Shown: positions 25,877 through 35,126, numbered from the stretch's first letter. The stretch is 64,000 bases of DNA from Methyloversatilis sp. (GCF_030696805.1 NZ_JAUYRO010000054.1:62001-126000), one strand, 5' to 3'. Notes: generated by a model from the letters alone, not told the origin. Program-made: numbers and translations.

Positions 25877-28363
25877 TCATCGGTCACTCCGGCGCTGCAG
25901 GCGTAGCGCATTGAGCACCACTGCAAGCGAACTGAGCGACATGCCCACGCCGGCCATCCACGGCGTGATCCAGCCGAACATCGCCGGCGGAATCGCCAGC
26001 ATGTTGTAGGCAAAGGCCCAGCGCAGGTTCTGCCGCACCACCGCCAGCGTGGCCTGCGCGGTGTCGAAGCCGCGGGTCAGTGCCGCGAAGCCGGCCGACA
26101 GCAGCACCATGTCGCCCTGGGCGCGCGCCAGTTCGGTGCCGCTGCCCATGGCCACCGACACCTGCGCCTGCGCGAGCACCGGCGCATCGTTCACGCCATC
26201 GCCCAGCATGGCGACCACGGCGCCGTTCGCCTGCAGCGCCTCGATGAAGGCACGCTTCGCTTCCGGACTCATGCGCGCGTGCGCGTCGGCAATGCCCAGT
26301 TCGTTCGCCAGGGCTGCCACCGGCGCGGGTGCGTCCCCCGACAGCAGCGTGACCGCGATGGCGCGTTCGCGCAGCCTGGCCAGCAATTCGGGTGCGCCGC
26401 TGCGCACCGTGTCGATCAGGTCGAAGCGGGCGATCAGGCCTTCGTTGTCGCCCAGCCAGACCGGCGTCGCCGTGCCATCCGGCACATCGGGCAGCGCGCA
26501 GCCCGATGCCGCGCAGACGAAATCGGCGCGACCGAGACGCAGCGCACGGCCCTGATGCATGGCCTGCACGCCCTGCCCGGTGACCGCCTCGAGCGCACTG
26601 ATCTCGGGTAGCGAGGCATCGCCCGCGGCCTGACGCAGCGCACGCGCGATCGGGTGGGTGGAATGCTGTTCCAGTGCGGCGGCCAGTCCGTGCACGTCGG
26701 CCGCGGAAACCTCACGCAGCGGCACGAAGGCCTGCACATGCATGTCGCCTGTGGTCAGCGTACCGGTCTTGTCGAAGACCACATGCGTCACGCGGGCCAG
26801 CGTTTCGATGGCATGCGCGCGGGTGACCAGCAGGCCGCTTTTCGACAGCACGCCGGTGGCCACGGTGAGCGCCGCCGGGGTGGCCAGCGATAGCGCGCAC
26901 GGGCAACTCACGACCAGTACCGAAACGAAGATCCACAGCGCACGCGCCGGCTCGATCCACAGCCAGACCGCCGCCGTGATGCAGGCGAGCACGATCAGCG
27001 CCGACACGAAATGCAGCGCGATGCGGTCGGCGAACTGCACCACATCGGGCCGGCTCGCCGAGGCTCGCCCAATCAGGCGGCGGATGGCTGCCAACCGCGT
27101 CGCATCACCCACCTGTTCGACTTCGATCACCACCGGCGAAGCGATGTTCAGGCTGCCGCCGACCACGCGGTCACCGACGCTGCGCGCCTGCGGTCTCGAT
27201 TCGCCCGTGAGCAGGCTTTCATCGACCTCGCTGCGCCCGTCGACCAGACGGCCGTCAGCTGGAATGACCTCTCCGGCCGCGACGACGACATGATCGCCGA
27301 CCACCAGCCGAACCACCGGCACCGCTTCGGTCGCCGTGCCCGGCCAGGCGGTAAAGCGCTGCGCCAGCGCAGGCATGATCTGAGCCAGATTTTCGACGCC
27401 GCGCACGGCGTGCTGGCGCGCCACCATTTCGAGGTAGCGGCCGGCCAGCAGCAGGAAGACGAACATCGTAACCGAGTCGAAATACACCTCGCCCGAGCGC
27501 GTGACCGTGGCCCACAGGCTGGCGGCGAATGCGCAGCCGACGCCGAGTGCGACCGGCAGGTCCATGCCGACGCGCCGCGCCATCAGGTCGCGCCAGGCGC
27601 GCGAAAAGAACGGCGCGGCCGAGTAGAACACCACCGGCGCGGTCAACACGAGGCTGGCCCAGCGCATCAGCGCGGCGATGCTGTCCGACAGTTCCAGTTC
27701 GCCGGCGACGTAGGCAGGCCACGCATACATCATGACCTGCATCATGCCGAGACCGGCCACCGCGAGCCGCCACAGTGCGTCGCGCCGCTCGTTGCGCGCA
27801 ACCGATTCGGCGTGCGCCCGGTCATTCGGCCATGCCTGGTAGCCGATGTCGGCAACCGCCTGCAGGATGGCCGACAGCGTGGTGCGCGCCGGGTCCCACA
27901 CGATGCGTGCGCGGCGCGTGGCGTAATTGATGTCCAGCGTCAGCACGCCCGGCAGCCGCCCGACGTGCTGCTCGTTGAGCCAAACGCAGGCGGCACAGCG
28001 GATGCCTTCGATGATGAGCAATGCCTCGCGCGCGTCGGCACACTGCGCATGCTCCACCGTACGTACGAAATCGCTCTGCACCTCAGGCAGGTCATAGACC
28101 GACAGGTCACGCCCGCCGCCCGCCTCGGGTGCGGCTTCGGGCAGGGCATCGCGATGACGGTAGAACTGTTCCAGCCCGCCGCTGCTGATCGCTTCGGCGA
28201 CAGCGGCGCAGCCGGCGCAGCACATCGGGCGGTCTTGCCCGTCGATGCGCACGCGATAGCGCAGTGCGCCATCCACCGGCAGCCCGCAGTGATAGCAGGG
28301 CAGCGCTGCGGGTTCGGTCGACAGCAACTGGGCGACGGATTCGGGGGCATTCATGCGCAGCAT
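25877..28363 (-). CDS. ccoI: Copper-exporting P1B-type ATPase CcoI (cbb3 oxidase maturation)
   Basis: An 828-residue inner-membrane ATPase. The Cys-rich N-terminus (CYHCGLP, MCCAGC) and a heavy-metal-associated domain with GIRCAACVW are followed by eight spans with the metal-site CPC in SCPCALSL, TGES, the phosphorylated Asp in DKTGTLTTG, HP in STHPIA and GDGVNDAPVLA. The N-terminal extra zinc-ribbon-like module and coupling to ccoS identify the CcoI/FixI type, which delivers copper for cbb3 oxidase. ccoNOQP and ccoGH are not nearby. ATG at 28354 (MNAPES) is an alternative start. Confidence 0.94.
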   Translation of the reverse strand: MLRMNAPESVAQLLSTEPAALPCYHCGLPVDGALRYRVRIDGQDRPMCCAGCAAVAEAISSGGLEQFYRHRDALPEAAPEAGGGRDLSVYDLPEVQSDFVRTVEHAQCADAREALLIIEGIRCAACVWLNEQHVGRLPGVLTLDINYATRRARIVWDPARTTLSAILQAVADIGYQAWPNDRAHAESVARNERRDALWRLAVAGLGMMQVMMYAWPAYVAGELELSDSIAALMRWASLVLTAPVVFYSAAPFFSRAWRDLMARRVGMDLPVALGVGCAFAASLWATVTRSGEVYFDSVTMFVFLLLAGRYLEMVARQHAVRGVENLAQIMPALAQRFTAWPGTATEAVPVVRLVVGDHVVVAAGEVIPADGRLVDGRSEVDESLLTGESRPQARSVGDRVVGGSLNIASPVVIEVEQVGDATRLAAIRRLIGRASASRPDVVQFADRIALHFVSALIVLACITAAVWLWIEPARALWIFVSVLVVSCPCALSLATPAALTVATGVLSKSGLLVTRAHAIETLARVTHVVFDKTGTLTTGDMHVQAFVPLREVSAADVHGLAAALEQHSTHPIARALRQAAGDASLPEISALEAVTGQGVQAMHQGRALRLGRADFVCAASGCALPDVPDGTATPVWLGDNEGLIARFDLIDTVRSGAPELLARLRERAIAVTLLSGDAPAPVAALANELGIADAHARMSPEAKRAFIEALQANGAVVAMLGDGVNDAPVLAQAQVSVAMGSGTELARAQGDMVLLSAGFAALTRGFDTAQATLAVVRQNLRWAFAYNMLAIPPAMFGWITPWMAGVGMSLSSLAVVLNALRLQRRSDR

Positions 28364-28408
28364 CTTAGAAGACCTGCTCGGGGCGGGGCATGACGTGCAT
28401 CAAGCAGC

Positions 28409-28490
28409 TTTCCGGCCGGCTCTGCGGGCGGCGAGCGGTGCTCGCCGGAAGCCCCGCTCCGTTCCACTGCGACGCATCCGCTCCCACAGT
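28409..28490 (-). repeat. REP-like palindromic element (diverged copy)
   Basis: On the minus strand this reads CTGTGGGAGC... then GGAGCGGGGCTTCCGGCGAG, GCTCGCCGCCCGCAGAGCCGG and CCGG. It shares the central hairpin (GGCGAGC...GCTCGCC) and the GCAGAGCCGGCCGG arm with the element at 33.6 kb. It lies in the 278-bp divergent gap upstream of ccoI, which otherwise shows no gene. Confidence 0.6.
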
Positions 28491-28641
28491 GCGTCACTCC
28501 CCAGCCGGTCACCGCGTTCGCTTGGGGGTGTGTCAGCGAACAGACCAAGCGCAAAGAGGCCCATACCGTGCGAGGCATCAATGTGCGGACAAGCATCGAC
28601 CCGTCTGCGATTCCGGCGAAGATTCAATACAGGGACAACCA

Positions 28642-29619
28642 ATGACTGAAATCACTGCAGCAACTTCTCAAGCACAGATCGATCGGCGCGCGTTTGCTGG
28701 CGGTTACGCCGGCGCAGCGCGCCCCGCCGCGAGCGCGGTCGCCTGGGGAGCGATAGTCGCCGGCGCGGCGGCGGCGGCTTCCCTGTCGCTGATCCTGCTC
28801 ATCCTCGGCACCGGCCTGGGCCTGTCATCGGTTTCACCGTGGTCGCAGCAGGGCATCAGTGCCGAGAGCTTCGGCATATCGACCATCGTGTGGCTGACCC
28901 TGACCCAACTGGTCGCCGCGGCGACCGGCGGTTACCTTGCCGGCCGGCTTCGCACCCGGTGGGCCGACATTCATTCCAATGAAGTGTACTTCCGTGACAC
29001 CGCGCACGGCTTCCTTGCGTGGGCCGTTGCCACGCTGGTGACCGCCACGCTGCTGACATCGGCGATCGGTTCGGTCGTCGGAAGCGGCATCCAGGCAGGC
29101 AGCACGGTTGCGGCAGGTGTCGCCACCACCGTCGCTGCGTCCGCTGGGGCTGCTGCAGGAATGGCCCCGGACGAGGCGGGCGGCTCGATACGTTATTTCG
29201 TCGATTCCATGTTGCGTCGTGACGCGACCGCAGGCAGCACCGCCGCTGAATCCGACGCCACGACATCCGCACGGCCGGAGCCGGTGCGCCTGAGCGCGGA
29301 AGAAGCGTCCGAAATCGGTCGCATCTTCATGAACGCGACGAGAGCTGAAGCGTTGCCCCAGGACGACGTCCGCTATGTCGGCCAGATCGTCGCGCAGCGC
29401 ACGGGCCTGTCGCAGCAAGAGGCTGAAAAGCGGGTGACGGACATGTATGCACGCGCGCAGACCACGGTCCGGGAGGCGGAGCAAACCACCAAAGCCGCGG
29501 CTGACGCCACGCGCAAAGCCTCGGCCTACGGCGCGCTGTGGCTGTTCGTTTCCCTGCTTCTCGGCGCCTTCGCGGCCAGCCTGGCAGCAACCTTCGGTGG
29601 CCGTCTGCGCGACGACTGA
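28642..29619 (+). CDS. Uncharacterised membrane protein
   Basis: A 325-residue protein with hydrophobic segments near 30-60, 75-95, 110-140 and 295-318, an Ala/Gly-rich core, and a cytoplasmic-looking middle (about 165-290) of charged residues with a heptad-like EAEKRVTDMYARAQTTVRE stretch. No catalytic motif was recognised. The ATG follows CAGGGACAACCA. A 23-residue hydrophobic peptide and a hemerythrin gene follow on the same strand at 35 and 36 bp, suggesting a shared transcript. Function unknown. Confidence 0.75.
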   Translation: MTEITAATSQAQIDRRAFAGGYAGAARPAASAVAWGAIVAGAAAAASLSLILLILGTGLGLSSVSPWSQQGISAESFGISTIVWLTLTQLVAAATGGYLAGRLRTRWADIHSNEVYFRDTAHGFLAWAVATLVTATLLTSAIGSVVGSGIQAGSTVAAGVATTVAASAGAAAGMAPDEAGGSIRYFVDSMLRRDATAGSTAAESDATTSARPEPVRLSAEEASEIGRIFMNATRAEALPQDDVRYVGQIVAQRTGLSQQEAEKRVTDMYARAQTTVREAEQTTKAAADATRKASAYGALWLFVSLLLGAFAASLAATFGGRLRDD

Positions 29620-29654
29620 CCGGTCCTTTCCACACCCGAACCAGCGAGGCTGCC

Positions 29655-29726
29655 ATGCGTTCGATACTTCTGCTGCTGCTCGGCATTCCCATCCCGATCA
29701 TCATCCTGATCGCGATTTTCATGTGA
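29655..29726 (+). CDS. 23-residue hydrophobic micropeptide
   Basis: The complete frame MRSILLLLLGIPIPIIILIA plus IFM lies between two clear genes on the same strand, 35 bp after one stop and 36 bp before the next start. One membrane span with an Ile-Pro-Ile-Pro kink. The presence of a plausible purine-rich site (CCAGCGAGGC) upstream is weak support. I recall similar small hydrophobic peptides in other proteobacteria, but this was not checked. Confidence 0.6.
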   Translation: MRSILLLLLGIPIPIIILIAIFM

Positions 29727-29762
29727 CGTTCTCATTGTTACGCGAACCTTGAAAGGCTCCCC

Positions 29763-30251
29763 ATGACCACCAATACGAAAACCAGTTCAGGCAAGAAAGC
29801 GAGTGCGCCGCCGAAGGATGCCATCGCCCTGCTCAAGGCCGATCACGAGGAAGTGAGCGGCATGTTTGCCGAATACGAAAAGAAGAGAACGTCTGCCACC
29901 AAGATGGCGCTGGTGAGCGAGATCTGCACGGCGCTCAGCGTGCACGCGCAGATCGAGGAGGAAATCTTCTATCCCGAAGTCAAGGCAGTGCTCAAGGACA
30001 AGCTTCTGTTACCCGAAGCAAAGGTTGAGCATGCGGGCATCAAGGACCTGATAGCCCAACTTGAAGGTGTCACACCTGACGGCGAAATGTATGACGCGAA
30101 GGTGAAGGTGCTGTCCGAATACGTGAAACATCACGTCAAGGAGGAACAGACGGAAATGTTCCCGAAGGTCAAGTCGTCGTCGCTGGATCTGGTCGAAATA
30201 GGCGAGCGACTGGCAAGCCGCAAGGCAGATCTGATGGCTGCCATGCCCTGA
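29763..30251 (+). CDS. Hemerythrin domain-containing protein
   Basis: A 162-residue four-helix HHE protein. Iron-ligand His and Glu are visible in LLKADHEEV, SVHAQIEEEIFYPE, VEHAGIKDL and VKHHVKEEQTEMFP, matching the diiron site. The N-terminal 17 residues are Lys/Ser-rich and probably flexible. Such proteins bind oxygen or act in iron/NO/oxidative stress. It is the last gene of a small unit with the membrane protein and the micropeptide. Confidence 0.87.
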   Translation: MTTNTKTSSGKKASAPPKDAIALLKADHEEVSGMFAEYEKKRTSATKMALVSEICTALSVHAQIEEEIFYPEVKAVLKDKLLLPEAKVEHAGIKDLIAQLEGVTPDGEMYDAKVKVLSEYVKHHVKEEQTEMFPKVKSSSLDLVEIGERLASRKADLMAAMP

Positions 30252-30305
30252 CGCATCGTGGCCGCGCCCGCGCTGCTTAACGCAGCACGCCGCTGAAGGC
30301 GCGGA

Positions 30306-31667
30306 TCACAACATGACCATGCGAGATTTGGACAGCGGCGGATTCTTGGCGAGATAGCGTTTGATGCCGCGCAGGATGGCTTCGGCCAGCTTGTCCTGGT
30401 AGACGTCGTCAGTCAGCCGCTTTTCTTCTTCCGGATTGGAAATGAAGGCGGTTTCGATCAGGATGGACGGCACGTCGGGCGCCTTCAGCACAGCAAAGCC
30501 GGCCTGTTCGACATGCGGCTTGTGCAGTGTATTGACACCGCCCAGTTCGCCCAGCACGGCGCGACCGAGCTTCATCGAGTCATTCATCGTCGCGGTCTGC
30601 GACAGATCCAGCAGCGTGCGCGCGAGGTACTTGTCCTTCACGTCGAGATTGACGCCGCCGATCAGGTCTGCCGAGTTCTCGCGTTGCGCCAGCCAGCGCG
30701 CCGCCGAGCTGGTCGCTCCGTGGTCGGACAGCACGAACACCGAACTGCCGCGCGCATCCGGTCGCACGAAAGCATCGGCGTGGATGGACACGAACAGGTC
30801 GGCGCGCACGCGCCGCGCCTTCGCCACCCGCTTGCCCAGCGGCACGAAATAGTCGCCATCGCGCGTCATCACGGCGCGCATCGTGGGATCGGCATCGATC
30901 TTGGCGCGCAGCCGCTGTGCCACTTCGAGCGTTACGTTCTTTTCGTAGCTTCCGCGCCGTCCGATCGCACCCGGATCCTCACCGCCGTGGCCGGGGTCGA
31001 GCACGATGGTCACCAGACGGCTGACGTCGCCCACATCGTCTGCCGGTTGCGTCTTCGAGTCGGTCTTGCTGTCAGATTTCGCAGTCTGTGCCGGCGGGTC
31101 CTTCGCGGGCGCCGACTGCGCGGGTGTGTCCGGCTGATCCGGCGTCGCCTCGCCCTCGTAGACGATGTCACCGCGACGCGCGAGCTGCATCAGCGGATCG
31201 ACCGGATGCAGCGGATACACGTCCATTACCAGCCGGTGCCCGTACTGCCCGACCGGCGCCAGGGTGAATACCTGCGGCTGGACTTCGGTCTTCAGTTCGA
31301 TCACCAGCCGGATCACGCCCGGCTTGTTGCGGCCGGCGCGGATCACCTTGATGTAGGGGTCGGCGTCGGAAATCTTGCCCGGCAGCGTACCCAGCACGTT
31401 GTTCAGTTCAAGCCCTTCGAGATCGATGACCAGGCGTTCCGGGTCCTTCACCAGAAAGTGCGAAAACTTCAGCTCGGCACGGGATTCCAGCGTGATGCGG
31501 GTGTATTCGAGGGCCGGCCAGACGCGCACCGCCACCAGCGAAGACAGCGCAGCCTGCCCGGCAGGGCTGACCGACAGCAGCAGCGCCCCGCCGGAAAAGC
31601 CAAGGAAACTGCGTCGGCTCAGGCCGCTCGCTAGGTTGCCCCGCGACGAATGAGGCGCTCTAGACAT
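30306..31667 (-). CDS. amiC: N-acetylmuramoyl-L-alanine amidase (AmiC type)
   Basis: A 453-residue periplasmic cell-wall hydrolase acting at division. It has a Tat signal (SRRSFLGFSGGALLLS), an AMIN domain at about 45-150 (septal targeting), an Asp/Lys/Gln-rich linker to about 215, and an Amidase_3 domain with DPGHGGEDPGAIG (Zn His), SIHADAF and a final ILIETAFISN with the catalytic Glu. EnvC/NlpD-type activators are expected. It overlaps the tsaE stop by 37 bp. Confidence 0.95.
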   Translation of the reverse strand: MSRAPHSSRGNLASGLSRRSFLGFSGGALLLSVSPAGQAALSSLVAVRVWPALEYTRITLESRAELKFSHFLVKDPERLVIDLEGLELNNVLGTLPGKISDADPYIKVIRAGRNKPGVIRLVIELKTEVQPQVFTLAPVGQYGHRLVMDVYPLHPVDPLMQLARRGDIVYEGEATPDQPDTPAQSAPAKDPPAQTAKSDSKTDSKTQPADDVGDVSRLVTIVLDPGHGGEDPGAIGRRGSYEKNVTLEVAQRLRAKIDADPTMRAVMTRDGDYFVPLGKRVAKARRVRADLFVSIHADAFVRPDARGSSVFVLSDHGATSSAARWLAQRENSADLIGGVNLDVKDKYLARTLLDLSQTATMNDSMKLGRAVLGELGGVNTLHKPHVEQAGFAVLKAPDVPSILIETAFISNPEEEKRLTDDVYQDKLAEAILRGIKRYLAKNPPLSKSRMVML

Positions 31668-32125
31668 GCGCGCCCCGCGTCGCTGCAGGCGGACAGCTGC
31701 GCACGACGCGCGTCGCCGACGACGGCGAGCCCGATGCGCAGATCAGGGGGCGGCAGATGGCCGCCGGCCTTGTCCGGCCACTCGACCAGACAGACGCCAC
31801 CAGCCGGGCCGGTTTGCCCGAAATACTCGTCCAGACCTGCTTCAATGAATTCATCAGGGTCCGTGAAGCGATAAAAATCAAAGTGATACAGCGGGAAGTT
31901 TAAGCTAGAAATAGCATAAGATTCAAGCAATGTGAACGTTGGGCTTTTCACCTTGCCGATATGGCCCAGTGCGCGCAGCACGCCGCGCACCAAGGTGGTC
32001 TTGCCGGCCCCCAGATCACCGTCGAGAAAAAGGGTCAGACCAGGGCACAGGATTGCCGCCAGACGTGCGCCCAGCGCCTCGGTCTCCTCGGTATCGGCCA
32101 GATCGATGCTGAAAAAGTCGGTCAT
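31631..32125 (-). CDS. tsaE: tRNA threonylcarbamoyladenosine synthesis ATPase TsaE
   Basis: A 164-residue P-loop ATPase for the t6A modification, working with TsaB, TsaC and TsaD. Walker A is GDLGAGKTTLVRG, followed by KSPTFTLLESY and HFDFYRF with LVEWPDK, all typical. The start is MTDFFSID. 42 bp of upstream open frame is not conserved. It overlaps amiC by 37 bp and is divergent from queG, a common betaproteobacterial arrangement. Confidence 0.95.
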   Translation of the reverse strand: MTDFFSIDLADTEETEALGARLAAILCPGLTLFLDGDLGAGKTTLVRGVLRALGHIGKVKSPTFTLLESYAISSLNFPLYHFDFYRFTDPDEFIEAGLDEYFGQTGPAGGVCLVEWPDKAGGHLPPPDLRIGLAVVGDARRAQLSACSDAGRACLERLIRRGAT

Positions 32126-32230
32126 GGGGCAGGGTTGCACGCAAAATCGGAGTTTCGCCATTATCAACCGGCGGCCGCACCACCCGGCGTACTTCCCCTG
32201 AAGCGCCAGTGCTGTTCAAATCTTCGATCC

Positions 32231-33337
32231 ATGCCCGCACGTTCGACTTCACCACCGTCCCTGCCCTGTTCGCCCGACGAACTGGCTACGCAGATCCGCT
32301 GCTGGGCCCATGAACTGGGCTTTGCGTCCGTCGGCTTTGCCGGTGTCGATCTGGGCGATGCGGAAACCCGGTTGATGGAATGGCTGGCCGCCGGTCGTCA
32401 CGGCGACATGCACTACATGAAACGTCACGGCGCGACGCGAGCGCGGCCAGCCGAACTGGTGCCGGGTACGCTGTCGGTCATCAGCGTGCGCCTGCCGTAC
32501 TGGCCCGGCCTGCAGGAGGCCGCCGACGCACAGACCGTACTCGACGACGCAGACGCCGCTTACGTGTCGCGCTACGCGCTCGGCCGCGACTACCACAAGG
32601 TGCTGCGCGCCCGACTGCAGGCACTGGCAGATCGCATCCAAGCGCAGGTCGGCCCGTTCGGCTACCGCGCCTTCACCGATTCGGCACCGGTCATGGAAGT
32701 CGAAATCGCGCGCCGCGCCGCGCTGGGCTGGCGCGGCAAACACACGTTGCTGATCCATCGCGACGCCGGTTCGCTGTTCTTCCTCGGCGAGCTCTACACC
32801 AATCTGCCGTTGCCGGCCGACGCCCCGCAGCCCGACCACTGCGGCACCTGCACGCGCTGCATCGACGTCTGCCCGACCGGCGCCATCGTCGCGCCTTATC
32901 AACTGGACGCACGACTGTGCGTGTCCTATCTGACGATCGAGCTCGAGGGCTCGATTCCGGAGCCGCTGCGACCGGCGATCGGTAACCGCATCTACGGCTG
33001 CGACGACTGCCAGCTCGTCTGCCCGTGGAACCGCCACGCCCAGCTCGCCGTGGAACCCGATTTCGCGGTGCGCAACGGACTCGACCGTGCGTCGCTGACC
33101 GAACTGTTCGCCTGGAGCGAAGACGAATTCGACACGAAGCTCGCCGGGAGTGCCATCCGTCGCATCGGCCATGCGCGCTGGCTGCGCAACATCGCGGTCG
33201 CGCTCGGCAATGCGTCGCCGTCGGCGTCTAACGTCGCTGCCCTCAACGCGCGCTCGGACCACCCGTCGCTCATCGTGCGCGAACACGTCGCCTGGGCGCT
33301 CGCCCGACAACACTCACCGGACCCGCTGCATGACTGA
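32231..33337 (+). CDS. queG: Epoxyqueuosine reductase
   Basis: A 368-residue cobalamin- and Fe-S-dependent reductase for the last step of queuosine in tRNA. Two 4Fe-4S clusters are indicated by CGTCTRCIDVCPTGAI and CDDCQLVCPWN. The N-terminal cobalamin-binding part starts near FASVGFAGVDL, and RYALGRDYHK is typical. A C-terminal HEAT-like tail is present. The stop overlaps slyX by eight bases. Confidence 0.96.
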   Translation: MPARSTSPPSLPCSPDELATQIRCWAHELGFASVGFAGVDLGDAETRLMEWLAAGRHGDMHYMKRHGATRARPAELVPGTLSVISVRLPYWPGLQEAADAQTVLDDADAAYVSRYALGRDYHKVLRARLQALADRIQAQVGPFGYRAFTDSAPVMEVEIARRAALGWRGKHTLLIHRDAGSLFFLGELYTNLPLPADAPQPDHCGTCTRCIDVCPTGAIVAPYQLDARLCVSYLTIELEGSIPEPLRPAIGNRIYGCDDCQLVCPWNRHAQLAVEPDFAVRNGLDRASLTELFAWSEDEFDTKLAGSAIRRIGHARWLRNIAVALGNASPSASNVAALNARSDHPSLIVREHVAWALARQHSPDPLHD

Positions 33338-33560
33338 ACCACTGAACACCGACCGGCTCGACGACCTCGAAGCACGCCTCACGCTGATGGACGACCTGCT
33401 CGATACGCTGAACCGCACCGTGTTCGATCAGCAGCGCCTGATCGAATCGCTGCAGCAGCAATTGCGCCATCTGTACCAGCAGATGCAGTCGTCGCAGCAG
33501 AGCGACGCCGACCGCAGCAACGACGACGACCCGAGACAGGACATCCCGCCGCACTGGTGA
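33330..33560 (+). CDS. slyX: SlyX family protein
   Basis: A 76-residue coiled-coil protein (DDLEARLTLMDDLLDTLNRT, then QQRLIESLQQQLRHLYQQM) ending in DDPRQDIPPHW, the usual IPPHY/W tail. The start is inside the end of queG. Function unknown despite wide conservation. Confidence 0.9.
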   Translation: MTEPLNTDRLDDLEARLTLMDDLLDTLNRTVFDQQRLIESLQQQLRHLYQQMQSSQQSDADRSNDDDPRQDIPPHW

Positions 33561-33631
33561 CACCGCGGAGCGTCGGGAGCACTCCAATCCGTAAAGATAC
33601 CGTTCTGCAAGGGGCGGCTTCTGTGGGATGT

Positions 33632-33721
33632 CCTGTGGGAGCGGGGGTTTCGGCGAGCACTGCTCGCCGCCCGCAGAGCCGGCCGGCCATGCAGGGCCGG
33701 CAGTGGATCGCCGCCCACAGG
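33632..33721 (+). repeat. REP-like element with 8-bp inverted ends (90 bp)
   Basis: Bounded by CCTGTGGG (33632-33639) and CCCACAGG (33714-33721). Inside are two hairpins, GGCGAGCAcTGCTCGCC and GCCGGCC-ATGCA-GGGCCGGC. The core matches the second half of the 170-bp elements at 61 kb. It fills the gap between slyX and gluQRS. Confidence 0.75.
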
Positions 33722-33769
33722 TACCGCGCCGAAAACTACTGGACTTGCGGGGCGGCCACTCTGCGCAAA

Positions 33770-34702
33770 TCAGCGTCCTTGCGCTTCGAGCGCAGCGGCG
33801 CATGAAGCCAGCCGCCAGTGTCCGATCGCCCACGCGAGCAGCGCGTCGCGGCCGGCAGCAATGATTTCCGCAGGCGGTGCGTGATTCAGGAAGCAGAGCG
33901 CCTCGGCCAGATCGGGGACGGCGTTGGCGGCTACCAGCGGCTGGGCGAGCGTCTGTTTCGACAGCTTCTCGCCGTGCGCGTCGAGCACCAGCGGCACGTG
34001 CGCATAGCGTGGCTGCGCCAGCCGGAGCGCGTGCTGCAGCAAAATCTGGCGCGGTGTCGAGGCCAGCAGGTCGGCACCGCGCACCACGTCGGTCACGCCC
34101 TGCTCGGCATCATCCACGACCACCGCAAGCTGATAGGCGCAAAAACCGTCTGCACGCCACAGCACGAAGTCACCGACGTCCGCCGCAACATCGACGGACT
34201 GGCGACCGCAGATGACATCGTCGAATGCCACCACACCGGGCGGCACACGGAAGCGCCAGGCGCGCGGCGAGACGCCGATCCGGTCGCGACAGCTGCCCGG
34301 ATAGCGGCGCGTGCCGTCGAGCGACAGCGGCTGATGTTCGAGATCGCGCCGGGTGCAGGCGCAGGCGAACGCCAGACCCGCCGCAACCAGTCGGTCAAGC
34401 GCTGCGCGATAAAGGCGTGTGCGCAGGCTTTGCCACAACAACTCGCCATCCCAGTGCAGGCCGAGCGCGTCGAGTTGATGCAGGATGGTGTCGGCAGCCG
34501 CCTTGCTGCAGCGCGGCGCATCGACGTCCTCGATACGCAGCAGCCACTGGCCACCGTGCGCGCGGGCATCCAGCCAGCTGGCGAGCGCCGCGACCAGTGA
34601 ACCCTTGTGCAGCGGCCCGGTCGGACTGGGTGCAAAGCGGCCGACGTACGGCAGCGCACGCCCCACACGCGGAACAACCGGGGCGCGACTATCAGCTACC
34701 AT
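33770..34702 (-). CDS. gluQ: Glutamyl-Q tRNA(Asp) synthetase
   Basis: A 310-residue catalytic-core paralogue of glutamyl-tRNA synthetase that attaches glutamate to queuosine in tRNA(Asp). The HIGH-like motif is in PSPTGPLHKGSLVAAL, a zinc site has CACTRRDLE with YPGSC, and the KMSKS loop is reduced to GEKLSKQ. There is no anticodon-binding domain. Its place 0.2 kb from queG joins two queuosine genes. Confidence 0.93.
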   Translation of the reverse strand: MVADSRAPVVPRVGRALPYVGRFAPSPTGPLHKGSLVAALASWLDARAHGGQWLLRIEDVDAPRCSKAAADTILHQLDALGLHWDGELLWQSLRTRLYRAALDRLVAAGLAFACACTRRDLEHQPLSLDGTRRYPGSCRDRIGVSPRAWRFRVPPGVVAFDDVICGRQSVDVAADVGDFVLWRADGFCAYQLAVVVDDAEQGVTDVVRGADLLASTPRQILLQHALRLAQPRYAHVPLVLDAHGEKLSKQTLAQPLVAANAVPDLAEALCFLNHAPPAEIIAAGRDALLAWAIGHWRLASCAAALEAQGR

Positions 34703-34748
34703 GCGCCGTCATCCGCAAACGCCCCACCACGAAAGCCCAAGGACCACC

Positions 34749-35126
34749 ATGGCCACCCTCGATCTCACCGCTGACACCTTCAACACGACGATAGAAAACA
34801 ATCCGTTCGTCCTCATCGATTTCTGGGCCTCGTGGTGCAGCCCCTGCCGCAATTTTGCCCCGGTGTTCGAAGCCGCGTCGGAAAAGCACCCGGACATCGT
34901 GTTCGCCAAGATCAACACCGAACAGGAACAAGGCATCGCGGCGGAATTCGGCATCCGCTCGATTCCCACACTGCTGCTGTTCCGCGACCAGATCATCCTT
35001 TACTCGGAAGCTGGTGCCCTGCCCGCGATGCAGCTCGAGCAGCTTATCGAACAGGCGCGTGCACTGGACATGGATGCGGTCCGGGCAGAAATGGCCGAAA
35101 CGGCGGCAAAGGAAGCGAAGGGCTGA
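34749..35126 (+). CDS. Thioredoxin family protein with WCSPC active site
   Basis: A 125-residue cytosolic thioredoxin fold with FWASWCSPCRNFAPVFE, an IRSIPTLLLFRD cis-Pro loop and an EAGALP turn. The Gly of the normal CGPC is Ser here, which would alter redox potential. The C-terminus carries an extra helix of about 20 residues rich in Ala/Glu/Lys (MDAVRAEMAETAAKEAKG). AAGGACC precedes the ATG. It is probably a general reductase or chaperone-like thioredoxin. Confidence 0.88.
   Translation: MATLDLTADTFNTTIENNPFVLIDFWASWCSPCRNFAPVFEAASEKHPDIVFAKINTEQEQGIAAEFGIRSIPTLLLFRDQIILYSEAGALPAMQLEQLIEQARALDMDAVRAEMAETAAKEAKG

Noticed and set aside
28390-28403. FNR-like TTGAT-N4-GTCAT upstream of ccoI
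   Set aside because: Only one good half-site, and the distance to the start would place the transcript start inside the gene. Not reliable enough to annotate.
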